Shown: positions 1 through 8,811, counted from the stretch's first letter. The stretch: 64,000 bases of DNA from Streptomyces sp. HD (GCF_028369295.1 NZ_JAQMYP010000002.1:248001-312000); one strand, 5' to 3'. Made by a program: numbers and translations. Notes: generated by a model not told the origin, from the letters alone.

Positions 1-2
1 AG

Positions 3-374
3 GGCTACGAGTGGACCGACTTCCAGAAGCGCTGGGCGAGCGGCCGGCTGGACGCGTACGCCGTCGGCTGGGTCGCCGACTTCCCCGACCCGGACACCTA
101 CGGCGGCCCGCTCATCGGAACCGACGCCACCATGAACACCGGCTACAGCAACAAGACCGTCGACCAGCTGATCACGGCCAGCCAGCAGTACGCCGACCGC
201 GGCGAGGCCACCCGGGACTTCCGTTCGGTGCAGGAGGCCGTGGCTCGCGACGTCCCGGTGATCCCGCTGTGGCAGGCCAAGGAGTACGTCGTCACCAGTG
301 AGGACGTCGGGGGCGGTCAGTATCTGTCGGACGGCACCGGTGTCTTCCGCCTCTGGCGTCTCAGCTGGATCTGA
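3..374 (+). CDS. ABC transporter substrate-binding protein, family 5 (3' end only)
   Basis: The frame is open from the window edge to a TGA at 372-374, giving about 123 C-terminal residues. The sequence GWVADFPDPDTYGGPLIGTD followed by an NTGYSNKTVDQLI stretch and a PVIPLWQAKEY segment is typical of the C-terminal lobe of extracytoplasmic oligopeptide/dipeptide-binding proteins (SBP family 5), which deliver peptides to an ABC permease. The N-terminus, including any lipobox, lies outside the window. No permease gene follows, so the protein is either an orphan or the last gene of an upstream operon. The exact ligand cannot be told from this fragment. Confidence 0.85.
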   Translation, partial: GYEWTDFQKRWASGRLDAYAVGWVADFPDPDTYGGPLIGTDATMNTGYSNKTVDQLITASQQYADRGEATRDFRSVQEAVARDVPVIPLWQAKEYVVTSEDVGGGQYLSDGTGVFRLWRLSWI

Positions 375-469
375 CGCGATCTCGCCGCTGGACGTTCCTC
401 CCGGTGATGCCAGGGCGCCGCTCGGCACTGCACCATGTGACGGAGGTGTGCGCTGGGTGAGGAGCAAAC

Positions 470-877
470 GTGTTGAGACGCAACGCCTTTCGGCTGCCCC
501 GGCACCCGGCGTCCGTCGGTCTCGCCCGGCGCCGGGTCCGGGAGCACCTGGCCGACTGGGGGCACGGGCCGCGGGATCCGGCGCTGGAGGACGCGGTACT
601 GCTCGTCTCCGAGCTGGCCACCAACGTCGTACGCCACGGCCCTCTCCTGGAGCGCGAGTTCGAGGTCGCCGTGACCGCGCTCGCCGACGGTTCCTGTCTG
701 ATCGAGGTGTCCGACGAGGGGCAGGTCGAGCCCCGGTTACGGCTGGTGAGGGAGTGGGACGAGACCGGCCGGGGCCTGCATCTGGTGGAGAACCTGGCCG
801 CGGCGTGGGGCGTGTGGAGCCGGGGACGGCACGGAAAGACGGTGTGGGTGCTGATCCTCGCCAACGCCGGCCCATGA
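470..877 (+). CDS. RsbW-like ATP-binding (GHKL) regulatory protein
   Basis: A 135-residue single-domain GHKL ATPase of the anti-sigma-factor serine kinase type that is abundant in Streptomyces. Visible boxes are the N-box ELATNVVRHG (about residues 48-57), the G1-like VSDEGQVEP (about 80-88) and the G2 ETGRGLHLVENLA (about 97-109). The end, KTVWVLI, is also typical. The GTG start at 470 has a GGAG at 461-464; a TTG at 473 is an alternative. Such proteins usually phosphorylate or sequester anti-anti-sigma partners, but no STAS partner or sigma gene is adjacent, so its target is unknown. Confidence 0.85.
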   Translation: MLRRNAFRLPRHPASVGLARRRVREHLADWGHGPRDPALEDAVLLVSELATNVVRHGPLLEREFEVAVTALADGSCLIEVSDEGQVEPRLRLVREWDETGRGLHLVENLAAAWGVWSRGRHGKTVWVLILANAGP

Positions 878-922
878 GACGCGGCAAAGTTTTACGACCG
901 TGAAGCCGCACCTGCCGGAACC

Positions 923-1083
923 GTTCCCGCGACGGCAATGCCACCGTCCCCGCGACGACAGCGTCACCGTCCCCGCGACGGCAATGCCACCGTCCCCGCG
1001 ACGACAGCGTCAACGTCCCCGCGACGGCAATGCCACCGTCCCCGCGACGACAGCGTCAACGTCCCCGCGACGGCAACGTCACC
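923..1083. repeat. Seven tandem 23-bp units (minisatellite) at the sensor-kinase 3' end
   Basis: Seven consecutive 23-bp units begin at 923, 946, 969, 992, 1015, 1038 and 1061. All start with G(T)CCCGCGACG. They alternate between a form ending GGCAATGCCACC and a form ending ACAGCGTCA(A/C)C, making a 46-bp higher-order period. The last unit (1061-1083) codes for the C-terminus of the sensor kinase and the kinase stop codon lies in unit six, so the array looks like outward amplification of the end of that gene. Nothing else is evident in the 178 bases between 878 and the kinase stop. Confidence 0.9.
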
Positions 1084-2519
1084 GTCACCGCCAGCCCCTC
1101 ACCCGGCGCCGTCCGCACCGCCACCGCACCGCCGTGGGACTCCACCACTCCTTGCACGATCGCCATCCCCAGCCCGCTCCCCGCACCCCCGCCGGCCCGG
1201 AAGAACCGGTCGAAGACACGCGCCGCGTCCTCCTCGCACAGCCCCGGCCCCTCGTCCTGCACACACAGCCGTACGACGCCGTCGACCCGCTCCACCCCCA
1301 GCCGCACCGGCACATCGGCGGGCGTGTGGATGCGGACGTTGCTCAGCAGGTTGCCGAGGACCTGGCGCAGCCCGGACTCGTCGGCGCGCACGAGCAGGGC
1401 GCCGTCGGCGCCGACGGATATCGGCCGCTCCGGCTGCTGGACCCGCAGATCCTCGGCGGCGTCGCGCACCAGACGGCTCAAGTCGACGTTGCGGAACCGC
1501 AGTTCGGGCCGCTGGTCGAGGCGGGCGAGGGTGAGCAGCTCGTCGACGAGGCGGCCCATGCGGTCGACCTCACCGTTCATCCGGTCCCAGACCCGCTTGC
1601 GCTCGGCCGGGTCCGGCAGCATCCCCTTGTCGTACAGCTGGAGATAGCCGCGTATCGCGGACAGCGGGGTGCGCAGCTCGTGCGAGGCGTCGCCGACGAA
1701 GCGGCGCAGCTGGGCCGTGCTGCGCTCGCGCGTGCGGTACGCCGACTCCACCTGGTGGAGCATGGAGTTGAGGGCCACCCGCAGCTGTTCGACCTCCAGG
1801 GTCGGGTCGCTGTTGGAGGGGATGCGCCGGGTCAGATCGCCCTCGGCTATCGCCGACGAGGTCTCCACCATGTCCTCCAGCGGCCGCATCCGGCGGCGCA
1901 CGCTGAACATGGTCAGACAGCCGAGCAGCGCGAGCAGCAGGGTGCCGACGGCCAGGTCCATCCTGAGCGCCTTGCCCATGCCCTCGTGCAGGCCCTCGGT
2001 CGGGACGGCGATCAGCACGACGGTGCCGTCCGACAGCCGGGCGCCGACCATCCGGTGGCGGTCCCCCTCGACCCGTACGTCCCGCGGCTCCCCGTCGGCG
2101 GCGAGGGCCACCGGGTCCTTCGCGGCGGCGGCGAGCGCGTGCTGGCGGGGTGTCGGCTTCAGCGGGCCGAGGGCCACCGGCTCGCCCGCGGAGTCGACCG
2201 CCACGTACACCATGGTGGGGCTCGGCAGCGGGTCCGTGTCCGTGGCACCGTCGCCGGTGAACTTGTCCAGCGCGATGCCCAGTTCGCTGAGCGACTCGAT
2301 CTGCTGCAGGGTGAACCCGGCGTTGGCCAGCGTGGTGCGCGCGCTTTTCAGCTCGGTGTCGACCTTGTCGAGCAGATAGAACCGCGCGGTCATCAGGCTG
2401 ACCGCGGTCGCGACGACGATGCCGACGGCCAGCAGTGCCACGTTGGCCAGCGTCAGCTTGCCGCGCAGCGAGCGGATGCCGCGCCGGCGGCAGATCTCGA
2501 AGATCCTCAGGGCCCTCAT
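1056..2519 (-). CDS. Two-component sensor histidine kinase
   Basis: An inner-membrane receptor kinase of 487 residues. A first transmembrane helix (about 24-47) precedes an extracytoplasmic sensor of about 120 residues, then a second helix (about 175-200), a HAMP region, the dimerisation/phosphoacceptor box DASHELRTPLSAIRGY (phosphorylatable His at about 285), an N-box NLLSNVRIHTP, and the G1 and G2 boxes VQDEGPGL and GAGSGLGMAI. The N-box has Val where Ala is usual. Its ATG overlaps the regulator's TGA by four bases, so the two are translationally coupled. The C-terminal codons lie inside a 23-bp tandem repeat. The signal is unknown. Confidence 0.95.
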   Translation of the reverse strand: MRALRIFEICRRRGIRSLRGKLTLANVALLAVGIVVATAVSLMTARFYLLDKVDTELKSARTTLANAGFTLQQIESLSELGIALDKFTGDGATDTDPLPSPTMVYVAVDSAGEPVALGPLKPTPRQHALAAAAKDPVALAADGEPRDVRVEGDRHRMVGARLSDGTVVLIAVPTEGLHEGMGKALRMDLAVGTLLLALLGCLTMFSVRRRMRPLEDMVETSSAIAEGDLTRRIPSNSDPTLEVEQLRVALNSMLHQVESAYRTRERSTAQLRRFVGDASHELRTPLSAIRGYLQLYDKGMLPDPAERKRVWDRMNGEVDRMGRLVDELLTLARLDQRPELRFRNVDLSRLVRDAAEDLRVQQPERPISVGADGALLVRADESGLRQVLGNLLSNVRIHTPADVPVRLGVERVDGVVRLCVQDEGPGLCEEDAARVFDRFFRAGGGAGSGLGMAIVQGVVESHGGAVAVRTAPGEGLAVTVTLPSRGR

Positions 2520-3205
2520 GCCAGCCCGTATCCGACGCCCCGCCGGGTGGTGATCACCGGCGGTCCCAGGGCGTCCAGCTTGCGCCGCAGATAGCTGATG
2601 TAGGTCTCCACGACGGTCGATTCGGGCGGAGTGTGCTCGTACTGCCAGACATGGCGCAGGAGTTGCTCCTTGGGCACGATCCGGCCGCCGTTGCGCACCA
2701 GGAACCGCAGCAACGCGTACTCGGTGGGGGTGAGTTCGACGGTGCGGCCCGCGCGGCGCACCGAGTACGTCGTCTCGTCCAGCTCCAGGTCGCCGTAGCT
2801 GAGCGGCGGGCGCTGCGGCAGGACGTCGGCCGGGCGGGTGCGGCGCAGTACGGCCGTGATCCGGGCGATGACGACGTCGACGTCGAACGGCTTGGTGATG
2901 TAGTCGTCGCCGAAGCCGAGGGCGCCGACGATCTCGGCGGGCGAGTCGCGCGCGGTGAGGAAGACCAGCGCCAGGTCGGGGCGGCGCTCGCGCAGCTCAC
3001 GGCCGAGGGCGCGGCCGTCGCCGTCCGGGAGCATGACGTCGAGCAGCGCCACGTCGGGCCGGGTGCGCTCGGCGAGGGCGAGCGCCTCGCGGACCGTGCC
3101 CGCGATCATGACCTCGAAGCGGTGGTAGCGCAGGGCGATCGCGAGGACGTCCGCGATGCTCTCCTCGTCCTCCACGACCAGCACGGTGCCGTGAGCCGTC
3201 GTCAT
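2516..3205 (-). CDS. OmpR/PhoB-family response regulator
   Basis: A 229-residue cytoplasmic transcription factor. The receiver domain (about 1-120) has the acidic pair in LVVEDEES, the phosphoacceptor Asp in LLDVMLPDGDG (about residue 55), the Thr of LTARD and the Lys of ITKPFD. The C-terminal winged helix (about 135-229) ends RRGVGYGLA. The ATG at 3205 is preceded by a G-rich ribosome site; an upstream open frame has no comparable support. It is first in a two-gene operon with the kinase and divergent from the MMPL exporter, which is a natural candidate target. That regulation is inferred from position only. Confidence 0.95.
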   Translation of the reverse strand: MTTAHGTVLVVEDEESIADVLAIALRYHRFEVMIAGTVREALALAERTRPDVALLDVMLPDGDGRALGRELRERRPDLALVFLTARDSPAEIVGALGFGDDYITKPFDVDVVIARITAVLRRTRPADVLPQRPPLSYGDLELDETTYSVRRAGRTVELTPTEYALLRFLVRNGGRIVPKEQLLRHVWQYEHTPPESTVVETYISYLRRKLDALGPPVITTRRGVGYGLA

Positions 3206-3361
3206 GCCCCCAGTATCGGCGGGGCCACTGACAGTCGGGTGGGCCGGCCGCATTGGAGTTCCTTGAGAGTCATGGCCGGCGCCTGCCACGCGCGCGTGCC
3301 ACCGCCAATCCTGTTGCCCAGGACCTGGGGGACCGACCGAACCGAATAAGGAGCGTTGAGC

Positions 3362-5785
3362 GTGGCGGCATTGGCACGGTGGTGCTATCGGCACCGGCTG
3401 GTGGTCCTGTTGCTGTGGTTGGGGGCACTGTTCGGCCTGGGCGCGGCGAGTTCGGCCGCGGGCACGAACTACGCGAACGTCTTCTCCCTCCCGAACACGG
3501 ACTCCACGACCGCGTACGACCTGATGGAGAAGGCCTTCCCGGAGCGCGCGGGCGACACCGACACGGTGGTGTGGAAGGTGGACGACGGATCGGTACGGGA
3601 CGATTCCGTACGGTCCCGGATCGAGCCCGCGCTCGACGAGATCGGTCGGATGAAGGGGGTCGGAGAGGTCACGGACCCGTACGCGGCACAAGGAGCCGCG
3701 CAGATCAGCCGGGACGGGCGCATCGCATACGCCCAGATCACCTTCACCGAGCAGGCGAACGCCGTCCCCAAGGAGCTGATCGAGGACGTCGTCGACAAGG
3801 CGCAGGCCGCCGAGACCGACGGACTCCGGGTCGAGCTGGGCGGCCAGGCCGTCGCCCGCACCCAGGAGCCGCCGCAGGGCATCGCGGAGGCGGTCGGCAT
3901 CCTCGCGGCGGCGGTCGTGCTGTTCCTCGCCTTCGGCTCGCTCTTCGCGATGCTGCTGCCGATCGTCGTGGCGATCGCGGGCGTCGGCACCGGCATGATC
4001 GCGACGATGCTGATGAGCCATGTCACGGACGTGCCCGAAGTGGCCCCGCTGCTCGGCTCGCTGATCGGCCTCGGCGTCGGCATCGACTACGCCCTGTTCA
4101 TCGTCACCCGGCACCGGCGCGGCATCCTGCGCGGCATGAAGCCGCAGGAGGCGGCCGTGACCGCCCTCAACACCTCCGGCCGCGCGGTGCTGTTCGCGGG
4201 CGGCACGGTATGCATCGCGTTGGCCGGAATGCTGGTGATGAACATGCGGTTCCTGGACGGTGTGGTCGTCGCGACCTCGCTCACCGTCGTCCTGAGCGTG
4301 CTGGCCGCGATCACCCTGCTGCCCGCGCTCCTCGGCCTGCTCGGCATGCGGGTGCTCAGCCGCCGGCAGCGGCGCCGGCTCGCCGCGGCGGGACCGGAAC
4401 CGGCGGAGACGAGCGGCCTCGCGGCGCGCTGGTCGTCGTATGTGCAAAGGCACCCGCGGCCGGTCGCGGCGCTGGCCGTCGTAGTGATGGCGGCCCTGGC
4501 GATCCCCGTGCTGTCGCTGCGCCTCGGCGCCACCGACCAGGGCAACCACCAGGAGTCGCAGACCACCCGGCAGGCCTACGACCTGCTCGCCGAGGGCTTC
4601 GGCCCCGGCTTCAACGGTCCGCTCCAGGTGGTCGTCGAGGGTGACGCGCCCGAAGGTCTGGTCAACGGCATCCGGTCGGCCGAGGGCGTCGCCCAGGCGG
4701 CCGCCGTGCCGCCCGCCAACGGCGTCACGGTGATCCAGGTCGTCCCGACCACCTCGCCCCAGTCCGAGCAGACGGACCAGCTCATCGACCGGCTGCGCGA
4801 CGACGTGATCCCGCGGTCCGGCGCCGAGGCCCATGTCGGCGGCGTGACGGCCGTCTTCAAGGACTTCGCCTCGGTGACCGGCGATCGTCTGCCGTACTTC
4901 GTGGCGACGATCATCGCGCTCGGCTTCCTGCTCCTGCTGGTGGCGTTCCGCTCGCTGGTGGTGCCGCTGACGGCCGCCCTGATGAACCTCATCGCGGCCG
5001 CCGCGTCCTTCGGTGTCCTGGTGGCGATCTTCCAGTGGGGCTGGGGCACCGAGCTGATCGGCGTCGGCAAGGAAGGGCCGATCACGTCGTTCCTGCCGGT
5101 CATCATGCTGTCCCTGCTGTTCGGCCTCTCCATGGACTACCAGGTGTTCCTGGTGAGCCGGATGCACGAGGAGTGGGTGCACACCAAGGACAACGCGCGC
5201 GCGGTGCGCGTCGGCCTCGCGGAGACCAGCCGGGTCATCAACTCCGCCGCCCTGATCATGATCTGTGTGTTCAGCGCGTTCGTGCTGAGCGGCGACATGG
5301 AGGGCGCGATGGCGGGCATCGGCCTCGCGGCGGCCGTCGCCCTCGACGCGTTCATCCTGCGTACGGCGCTGGTGCCGGCCGCGATGCACATGCTCGGCAA
5401 CGCCAACTGGTGGCTGCCGGACTGGCTGGAGAAGCGGCTGCCGCATCTCGCGGTCGAGCCCAAGGAGGAGGCAGCCGTGGAGGCCGAGCAGGAGCCGGCC
5501 GTGACGGGCCGGACCTCCGTCGTCCACGGGTTCGTCCGGGGCACCGACGGTGAGCCGGTCGACGGCGCCGCGGTGACGCTGCTGACGAAGGGCGGGCGTC
5601 AGCTGGACCGGGTGTCCTCCCTGGCCGACGGCTCGTACATCGTCTCGGTGCCCGCGCCGGGGACGTATCTGCTGGCGACGAGCGCCGAGTCGTACGGCTC
5701 CCGGGCCGGGCAGGTGGTCGTGGCGGACGGGCCGCTGGTGTACGACGTGGAGCTGGCCGAGGGCGAGGTGGACGCCGTCAACTGA
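3362..5785 (+). CDS. MMPL/RND-family membrane transporter with C-terminal regulatory-like domain
   Basis: About 807 residues. Two repeats of one N-terminal helix, a large outer loop and five clustered helices match MmpL/RND proton-driven exporters of lipids and hydrophobic compounds. LIGLGVGIDYALFIV and LSLLFGLSMDYQVFLV are the paired motifs carrying the Asp-Tyr proton relay. The last 90 residues or so (VVHGFVRGTDGEPVDGAAVT onward) form a carboxypeptidase-regulatory-like beta domain, an addition to the usual MMPL fold and predicted to be cytoplasmic. GTG 3362 is preferred because AAGGAG at 3348-3353 is eight bases away; a TTG at 3356 would be too close. Divergent from the two-component pair. 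The substrate is unknown. Confidence 0.93.
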   Translation: MAALARWCYRHRLVVLLLWLGALFGLGAASSAAGTNYANVFSLPNTDSTTAYDLMEKAFPERAGDTDTVVWKVDDGSVRDDSVRSRIEPALDEIGRMKGVGEVTDPYAAQGAAQISRDGRIAYAQITFTEQANAVPKELIEDVVDKAQAAETDGLRVELGGQAVARTQEPPQGIAEAVGILAAAVVLFLAFGSLFAMLLPIVVAIAGVGTGMIATMLMSHVTDVPEVAPLLGSLIGLGVGIDYALFIVTRHRRGILRGMKPQEAAVTALNTSGRAVLFAGGTVCIALAGMLVMNMRFLDGVVVATSLTVVLSVLAAITLLPALLGLLGMRVLSRRQRRRLAAAGPEPAETSGLAARWSSYVQRHPRPVAALAVVVMAALAIPVLSLRLGATDQGNHQESQTTRQAYDLLAEGFGPGFNGPLQVVVEGDAPEGLVNGIRSAEGVAQAAAVPPANGVTVIQVVPTTSPQSEQTDQLIDRLRDDVIPRSGAEAHVGGVTAVFKDFASVTGDRLPYFVATIIALGFLLLLVAFRSLVVPLTAALMNLIAAAASFGVLVAIFQWGWGTELIGVGKEGPITSFLPVIMLSLLFGLSMDYQVFLVSRMHEEWVHTKDNARAVRVGLAETSRVINSAALIMICVFSAFVLSGDMEGAMAGIGLAAAVALDAFILRTALVPAAMHMLGNANWWLPDWLEKRLPHLAVEPKEEAAVEAEQEPAVTGRTSVVHGFVRGTDGEPVDGAAVTLLTKGGRQLDRVSSLADGSYIVSVPAPGTYLLATSAESYGSRAGQVVVADGPLVYDVELAEGEVDAVN

Positions 5786-5803
5786 GCATCGCCGGAGGCG
5801 GTT

Positions 5804-6607
5804 TCAGGGGCGTTCGTCCTCGGCGGGCGCCCCCTTGCCGTCGGTTTTCTTGTCCGGCCTATCCGCCTTGTCCGCCTTCTTCTTCGCCGGATCCGGAATC
5901 GCGTTGGTCATCCCCGGCAGGAAGTCCGTGAACAGCTCGTGCACCTCGCGCACCAGCGGGCGCAGCACCCGGAACCGTGCCAGAGAGACCCCCCGCGCGG
6001 TCAGCCGGGCGCCCCGCTCGGCGAGCCGGTAGCTGCGCTCGCGGCCCTCGGTCCGGTCGAAGATCCAGTACAGGACGAGCCCCATCTGGGCCAGCCACAT
6101 CAGCTCCGGCAGAACGTCCCGCAGCTCCTCGGGCACCTTGGTCTTCGTCGCGCCCGCCAGCACCTGCCGCTGGATGTTGATGGCCTCCACGCGCGCGTGC
6201 TCCGACTCGGCGGAGAAGGGGCTGAGCGGGCTGTCGGGATCGGCGGCGTTCTTGAAGAACTGCACCGCGAACTCGTGGTACGGCGTGGCGATGTCCAGCC
6301 ACACCTTCAGCACCCCCGCGAGCCGCGCCTCCAGGTCGGTCTCGCGGGCCAGGACGCCCCGGATCGCCGCCTGGTGCTCGGCGGCGATCCGGTCGTAGAA
6401 GCCCTGGATCAGGTGTTCCTTGCCCGCGAAGTAGTAGTACGCGTTGCCGACGGAGACTCCGGCCTCCTGGGCGATCGCCCGCATGGTCGTCTTGTCGTAG
6501 CCCCGCTCCTGGAACAGCCGCATGGCGGTCTCCAGGATCAGCGCACGGGTCTGCTCGGACTTGCTGGGCGTGTCGCCCTGTTCAGGGCTGTCGTTCTTCG
6601 AGGGCAC
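5804..6607 (-). CDS. TetR-family transcriptional regulator
   Basis: A 267-residue DNA-binding protein with a GTG start. The TetR helix-turn-helix lies at about residues 20-65 (ETAMRLFQERGYDKTTMRAI, then EAGVSVGNAYYYFAGKEHLI). The remainder is a helical ligand-binding domain with a Lys/Asp-rich tail (KKKADKADRPDKKTDGKG) that is probably disordered. It is convergent with the MMPL gene, with only 18 bases between the stop codons, so neither shares a promoter with the other. The regulated gene and ligand are unknown; the exporter is a possible but unproven target. Confidence 0.92.
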   Translation of the reverse strand: MPSKNDSPEQGDTPSKSEQTRALILETAMRLFQERGYDKTTMRAIAQEAGVSVGNAYYYFAGKEHLIQGFYDRIAAEHQAAIRGVLARETDLEARLAGVLKVWLDIATPYHEFAVQFFKNAADPDSPLSPFSAESEHARVEAINIQRQVLAGATKTKVPEELRDVLPELMWLAQMGLVLYWIFDRTEGRERSYRLAERGARLTARGVSLARFRVLRPLVREVHELFTDFLPGMTNAIPDPAKKKADKADRPDKKTDGKGAPAEDERP

Positions 6608-6644
6608 GGAACGAGAGCCTAACGAGTGGTGTTTCGGCCGTCCG

Positions 6645-7670
6645 TCAGGAGGCCTGTGCCGTCTGGTAGAGGTTCTGGGCGTCGGCCCCGAAGTACGGGC
6701 CGTACATCCGGTTGGGCAGGAAGTTGTACTTGAAGCTGTTCACCGAGGACAGCAGGCCGGTGCCCGTGGACTCGTTGAACTGCGTGAACCAGGGGCCGCC
6801 GCTGGAGCCGCCGGTCATGTTGCAGTTCATGCCGTGGTCGTTCGACAGCAGGAAGTCGCGGTTGGTGTTGCCGTTGCAGTAGATGAGCTTCTCGCCGTCG
6901 TACGGGGCGGCGGCCGGGAATCCGAACGAGTACATGCGCAGGTTGTAGCCGGTGTTGAAGGCCAGCCCCTGCCCGCCGACGACGTCCGTGAGCGACTTGC
7001 CGTCCAGCGGGGCGACGACGGCCGCGCCGACGTCGTAGTTGATGTCCTCGCTCGCCGTCCACTGCGGGGTGGACAGGGTCTTCGACGCGGTCCACCGGCC
7101 GTACGGGGCCTGCCCGTCGTGGTAGCCGGGCACGAAGACCCAGTTGGTGTGCCAGGCGCCGTCCAGCTTCACGCAGTGGCCGGCCGTGATGACGGTGCTC
7201 TTGTTGGCGCTGGTGACGGCGTTGCCGGAACACGACGCCGTACGGCCCTGGTAGGTGAAGAACACGCGGCCCGCCGTGGAGACGACGGCGCCGCCGCCGG
7301 TCCACTGGCCGCCGCCGTTCGGGAAGGCCATCGGACCGATGCCGGACGCGGCCTTCTTGAGCGCCTTGGCCGGGGCGCTGGGCGCGACGGTGGTCGCCGC
7401 GCCCTTGAGGGGCTTCGAGACGTTGTCGTGGTGGCCGTTGACGCTCACCAGGTCCAGCGGGGCGGCCTCGCGCATCCGTTCCGCCGTCCAGAAGTCCCGG
7501 GCCTGTGTCTGCGCGCCGGTCGAGACCGAGCTGACCCCGTTGGAGCCGTCGGCCCTCGGCGCGGCGCCCGCGGGTGTGGCCAGGGCACCTGCGGTGAGCA
7601 GTGCGGTGACGCCGACCAGGGCGCCGAGCAAGGGGCGGGGTATGCGGGTGACGTGGGCTATGCCTCTCAC
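6645..7670 (-). CDS. Secreted trypsin-like serine protease
   Basis: 341 residues with a Sec signal peptide (about 1-37, ending PAGAA) and a propeptide-like stretch before a chymotrypsin-fold domain. The triad is visible as His165 in ITAGHC, Asp213 in DINYDVGAAVV and Ser290 in TGGSSGGPW, with Cys147/Cys166 and a later Cys pair for disulfides. It is presumably extracellular and may cut peptide substrates or wall proteins, as the family includes glutamyl endopeptidase-like enzymes. The gene lies downstream of a DCC-family gene but is separated from it by about 160 bases containing a 9-bp inverted repeat. Confidence 0.93.
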   Translation of the reverse strand: MRGIAHVTRIPRPLLGALVGVTALLTAGALATPAGAAPRADGSNGVSSVSTGAQTQARDFWTAERMREAAPLDLVSVNGHHDNVSKPLKGAATTVAPSAPAKALKKAASGIGPMAFPNGGGQWTGGGAVVSTAGRVFFTYQGRTASCSGNAVTSANKSTVITAGHCVKLDGAWHTNWVFVPGYHDGQAPYGRWTASKTLSTPQWTASEDINYDVGAAVVAPLDGKSLTDVVGGQGLAFNTGYNLRMYSFGFPAAAPYDGEKLIYCNGNTNRDFLLSNDHGMNCNMTGGSSGGPWFTQFNESTGTGLLSSVNSFKYNFLPNRMYGPYFGADAQNLYQTAQAS

Positions 7671-7782
7671 GCGTACTCCTTCTGCGATGGGGGAACCGGG
7701 CGACCGGGCGGGCCGCCTGGCTGACCGTCAGTCGGTGCGAGTGCGGAGTGGAGAACCGGGAGGCAGCGTGCCAACCCCAGCA

Positions 7783-7811
7783 CCGTTTTGGAAGGGCGCA
7801 TGCCAAAACGG
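7783..7811. promoter_or_regulatory. Inverted repeat CCGTTTTGG-N11-CCAAAACGG
   Basis: Perfect 9-bp arms at 7783-7791 and 7803-7811. The site lies between the stop of the DCC-family gene (7830) and the start of the serine protease (7670), both read leftward. It could be a terminator for the first gene, since it could fold to a 9-bp stem with an 11-base loop, or an operator for the protease. The sequence alone does not decide between these. Confidence 0.45.
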
Positions 7812-7829
7812 AGTCCGGCGCAGAGGCGT

Positions 7830-8399
7830 TCAGGACGGATTGGGCCGGGTGGCGCAGGTACCGTCGTCGCAGTTGGGCGGGTAGTACGTCCAGCCCTGAC
7901 TCGGGTCGTACGACCACCCCTCCGCGCGCCGGTAGCCCCGCCCGCCCCATTGCGTCCCGCCCTGCTGCGCCCCGCGCCACTTGGCGGCGGCGAGCACGGC
8001 ACCCTTGGCGAGCCGTGCCCCGGCCGGGGTGCTGAGGCGATGCGCGAGTCCCCTGTGCTCGCGCAGCGCCCACAGCGTGACGACCCAGGCGGCGGTGCCC
8101 CGGTAGACCTGCCCCGCGTCGCCGACGACGGTGATGTCGTCGAGCGTGGCGCCGTGGTCGAGGTCGGGGTGGCGCCGCCGGGCCTCCTCGGACCCGGCCG
8201 GCACCATCTCCAGCGGCACCAACTGCGGCTGCTTCACGAGCCAGGCGCGCAGGAAGGTGCACAGGGAGCACTCGGCGTCGTAGAGGACGGTCAGCCGGCG
8301 GACCGGGGCGGCGGGCCCGGTGCTCCGGGCGTGCGGCCCGCCCGCCGCGAAGGTGCCGCCGTCCGCGAGCCCGCCTCCCGGCTCCGTCTTCCCGGCCAC
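7830..8399 (-). CDS. DCC-family (DUF393) thiol-disulfide oxidoreductase-like protein
   Basis: 189 residues with a GTG start. The motif LYDAECSLCTFLRAWL (about residues 37-52) is the D-x-x-C-x-x-C signature of the DCC family, whose members are predicted thioredoxin-fold redox proteins. The remainder VYRGTAAWVVTLWALREHRGL matches the family helix. An odd Trp/Gly/Tyr-rich tail (GWSYDPSQGWTYYPPNCDDG) with two more cysteines follows. It lies four bases after the membrane protein gene at 8404-8811, so the two form one operon. The redox partner is unknown. Confidence 0.85.
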   Translation of the reverse strand: MAGKTEPGGGLADGGTFAAGGPHARSTGPAAPVRRLTVLYDAECSLCTFLRAWLVKQPQLVPLEMVPAGSEEARRRHPDLDHGATLDDITVVGDAGQVYRGTAAWVVTLWALREHRGLAHRLSTPAGARLAKGAVLAAAKWRGAQQGGTQWGGRGYRRAEGWSYDPSQGWTYYPPNCDDGTCATRPNPS

Positions 8400-8403
8400 C
8401 GGG

Positions 8404-8811
8404 TCACGCCCCGGCCGACGGGGCGACCCAGTCCTGCGGGGCGACCGGGGGCACCTGCTCCCGCTCCAGCACGCCGCGCCGCCGGATCTTGTTGAGCACG
8501 TAGACGTTGCCCAGGTGCATCACGCCGAGCAGCAGCAGCACCACACCGAGCTTGGTCGACAGGGCCTCGAAGATGCCGCGTGTGTCGAGGACGGTGTCGT
8601 CGTCGCTCAGGTACAGGGCGACGAAGCCGAGGTTGACGAGGTAGAAGCCGACCACCAGAAGGTGGTTCACGGCGTCGGCGAGCTTTTCGTTGCCGCGCAG
8701 CACGTCGGCGAGGAAGATCCGGCCGTTGCGGCTGAGAGTGCGGGCGACCCAGATGGTCAGGCCGATGCTGACGACCAGGTAGATGACGTAGGCGATGACC
8801 GTGCGGTCCAT
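8404..8811 (-). CDS. Small integral membrane protein, operon partner of the DCC gene
   Basis: 135 residues with three predicted transmembrane helices (about 5-24, 46-68 and 83-108) separated by short charged loops. It matches no enzyme family that I recognise. It is the first gene of a two-gene operon with a DCC-type redox protein, and its leader carries two perfect 14-bp palindromes, so the pair is probably under one repressor. A role in membrane thiol or lipid chemistry is only a guess from the neighbour. Confidence 0.85.
   Translation of the reverse strand: MDRTVIAYVIYLVVSIGLTIWVARTLSRNGRIFLADVLRGNEKLADAVNHLLVVGFYLVNLGFVALYLSDDDTVLDTRGIFEALSTKLGVVLLLLGVMHLGNVYVLNKIRRRGVLEREQVPPVAPQDWVAPSAGA

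Noticed and set aside
900..5527. Very long open frames antisense to the sensor kinase and the MMPL exporter
   Set aside because: They are shadows of G/C-rich codon bias in the true genes: composition is Arg/Gly/His-rich, with no recognisable motif and no ribosome site.
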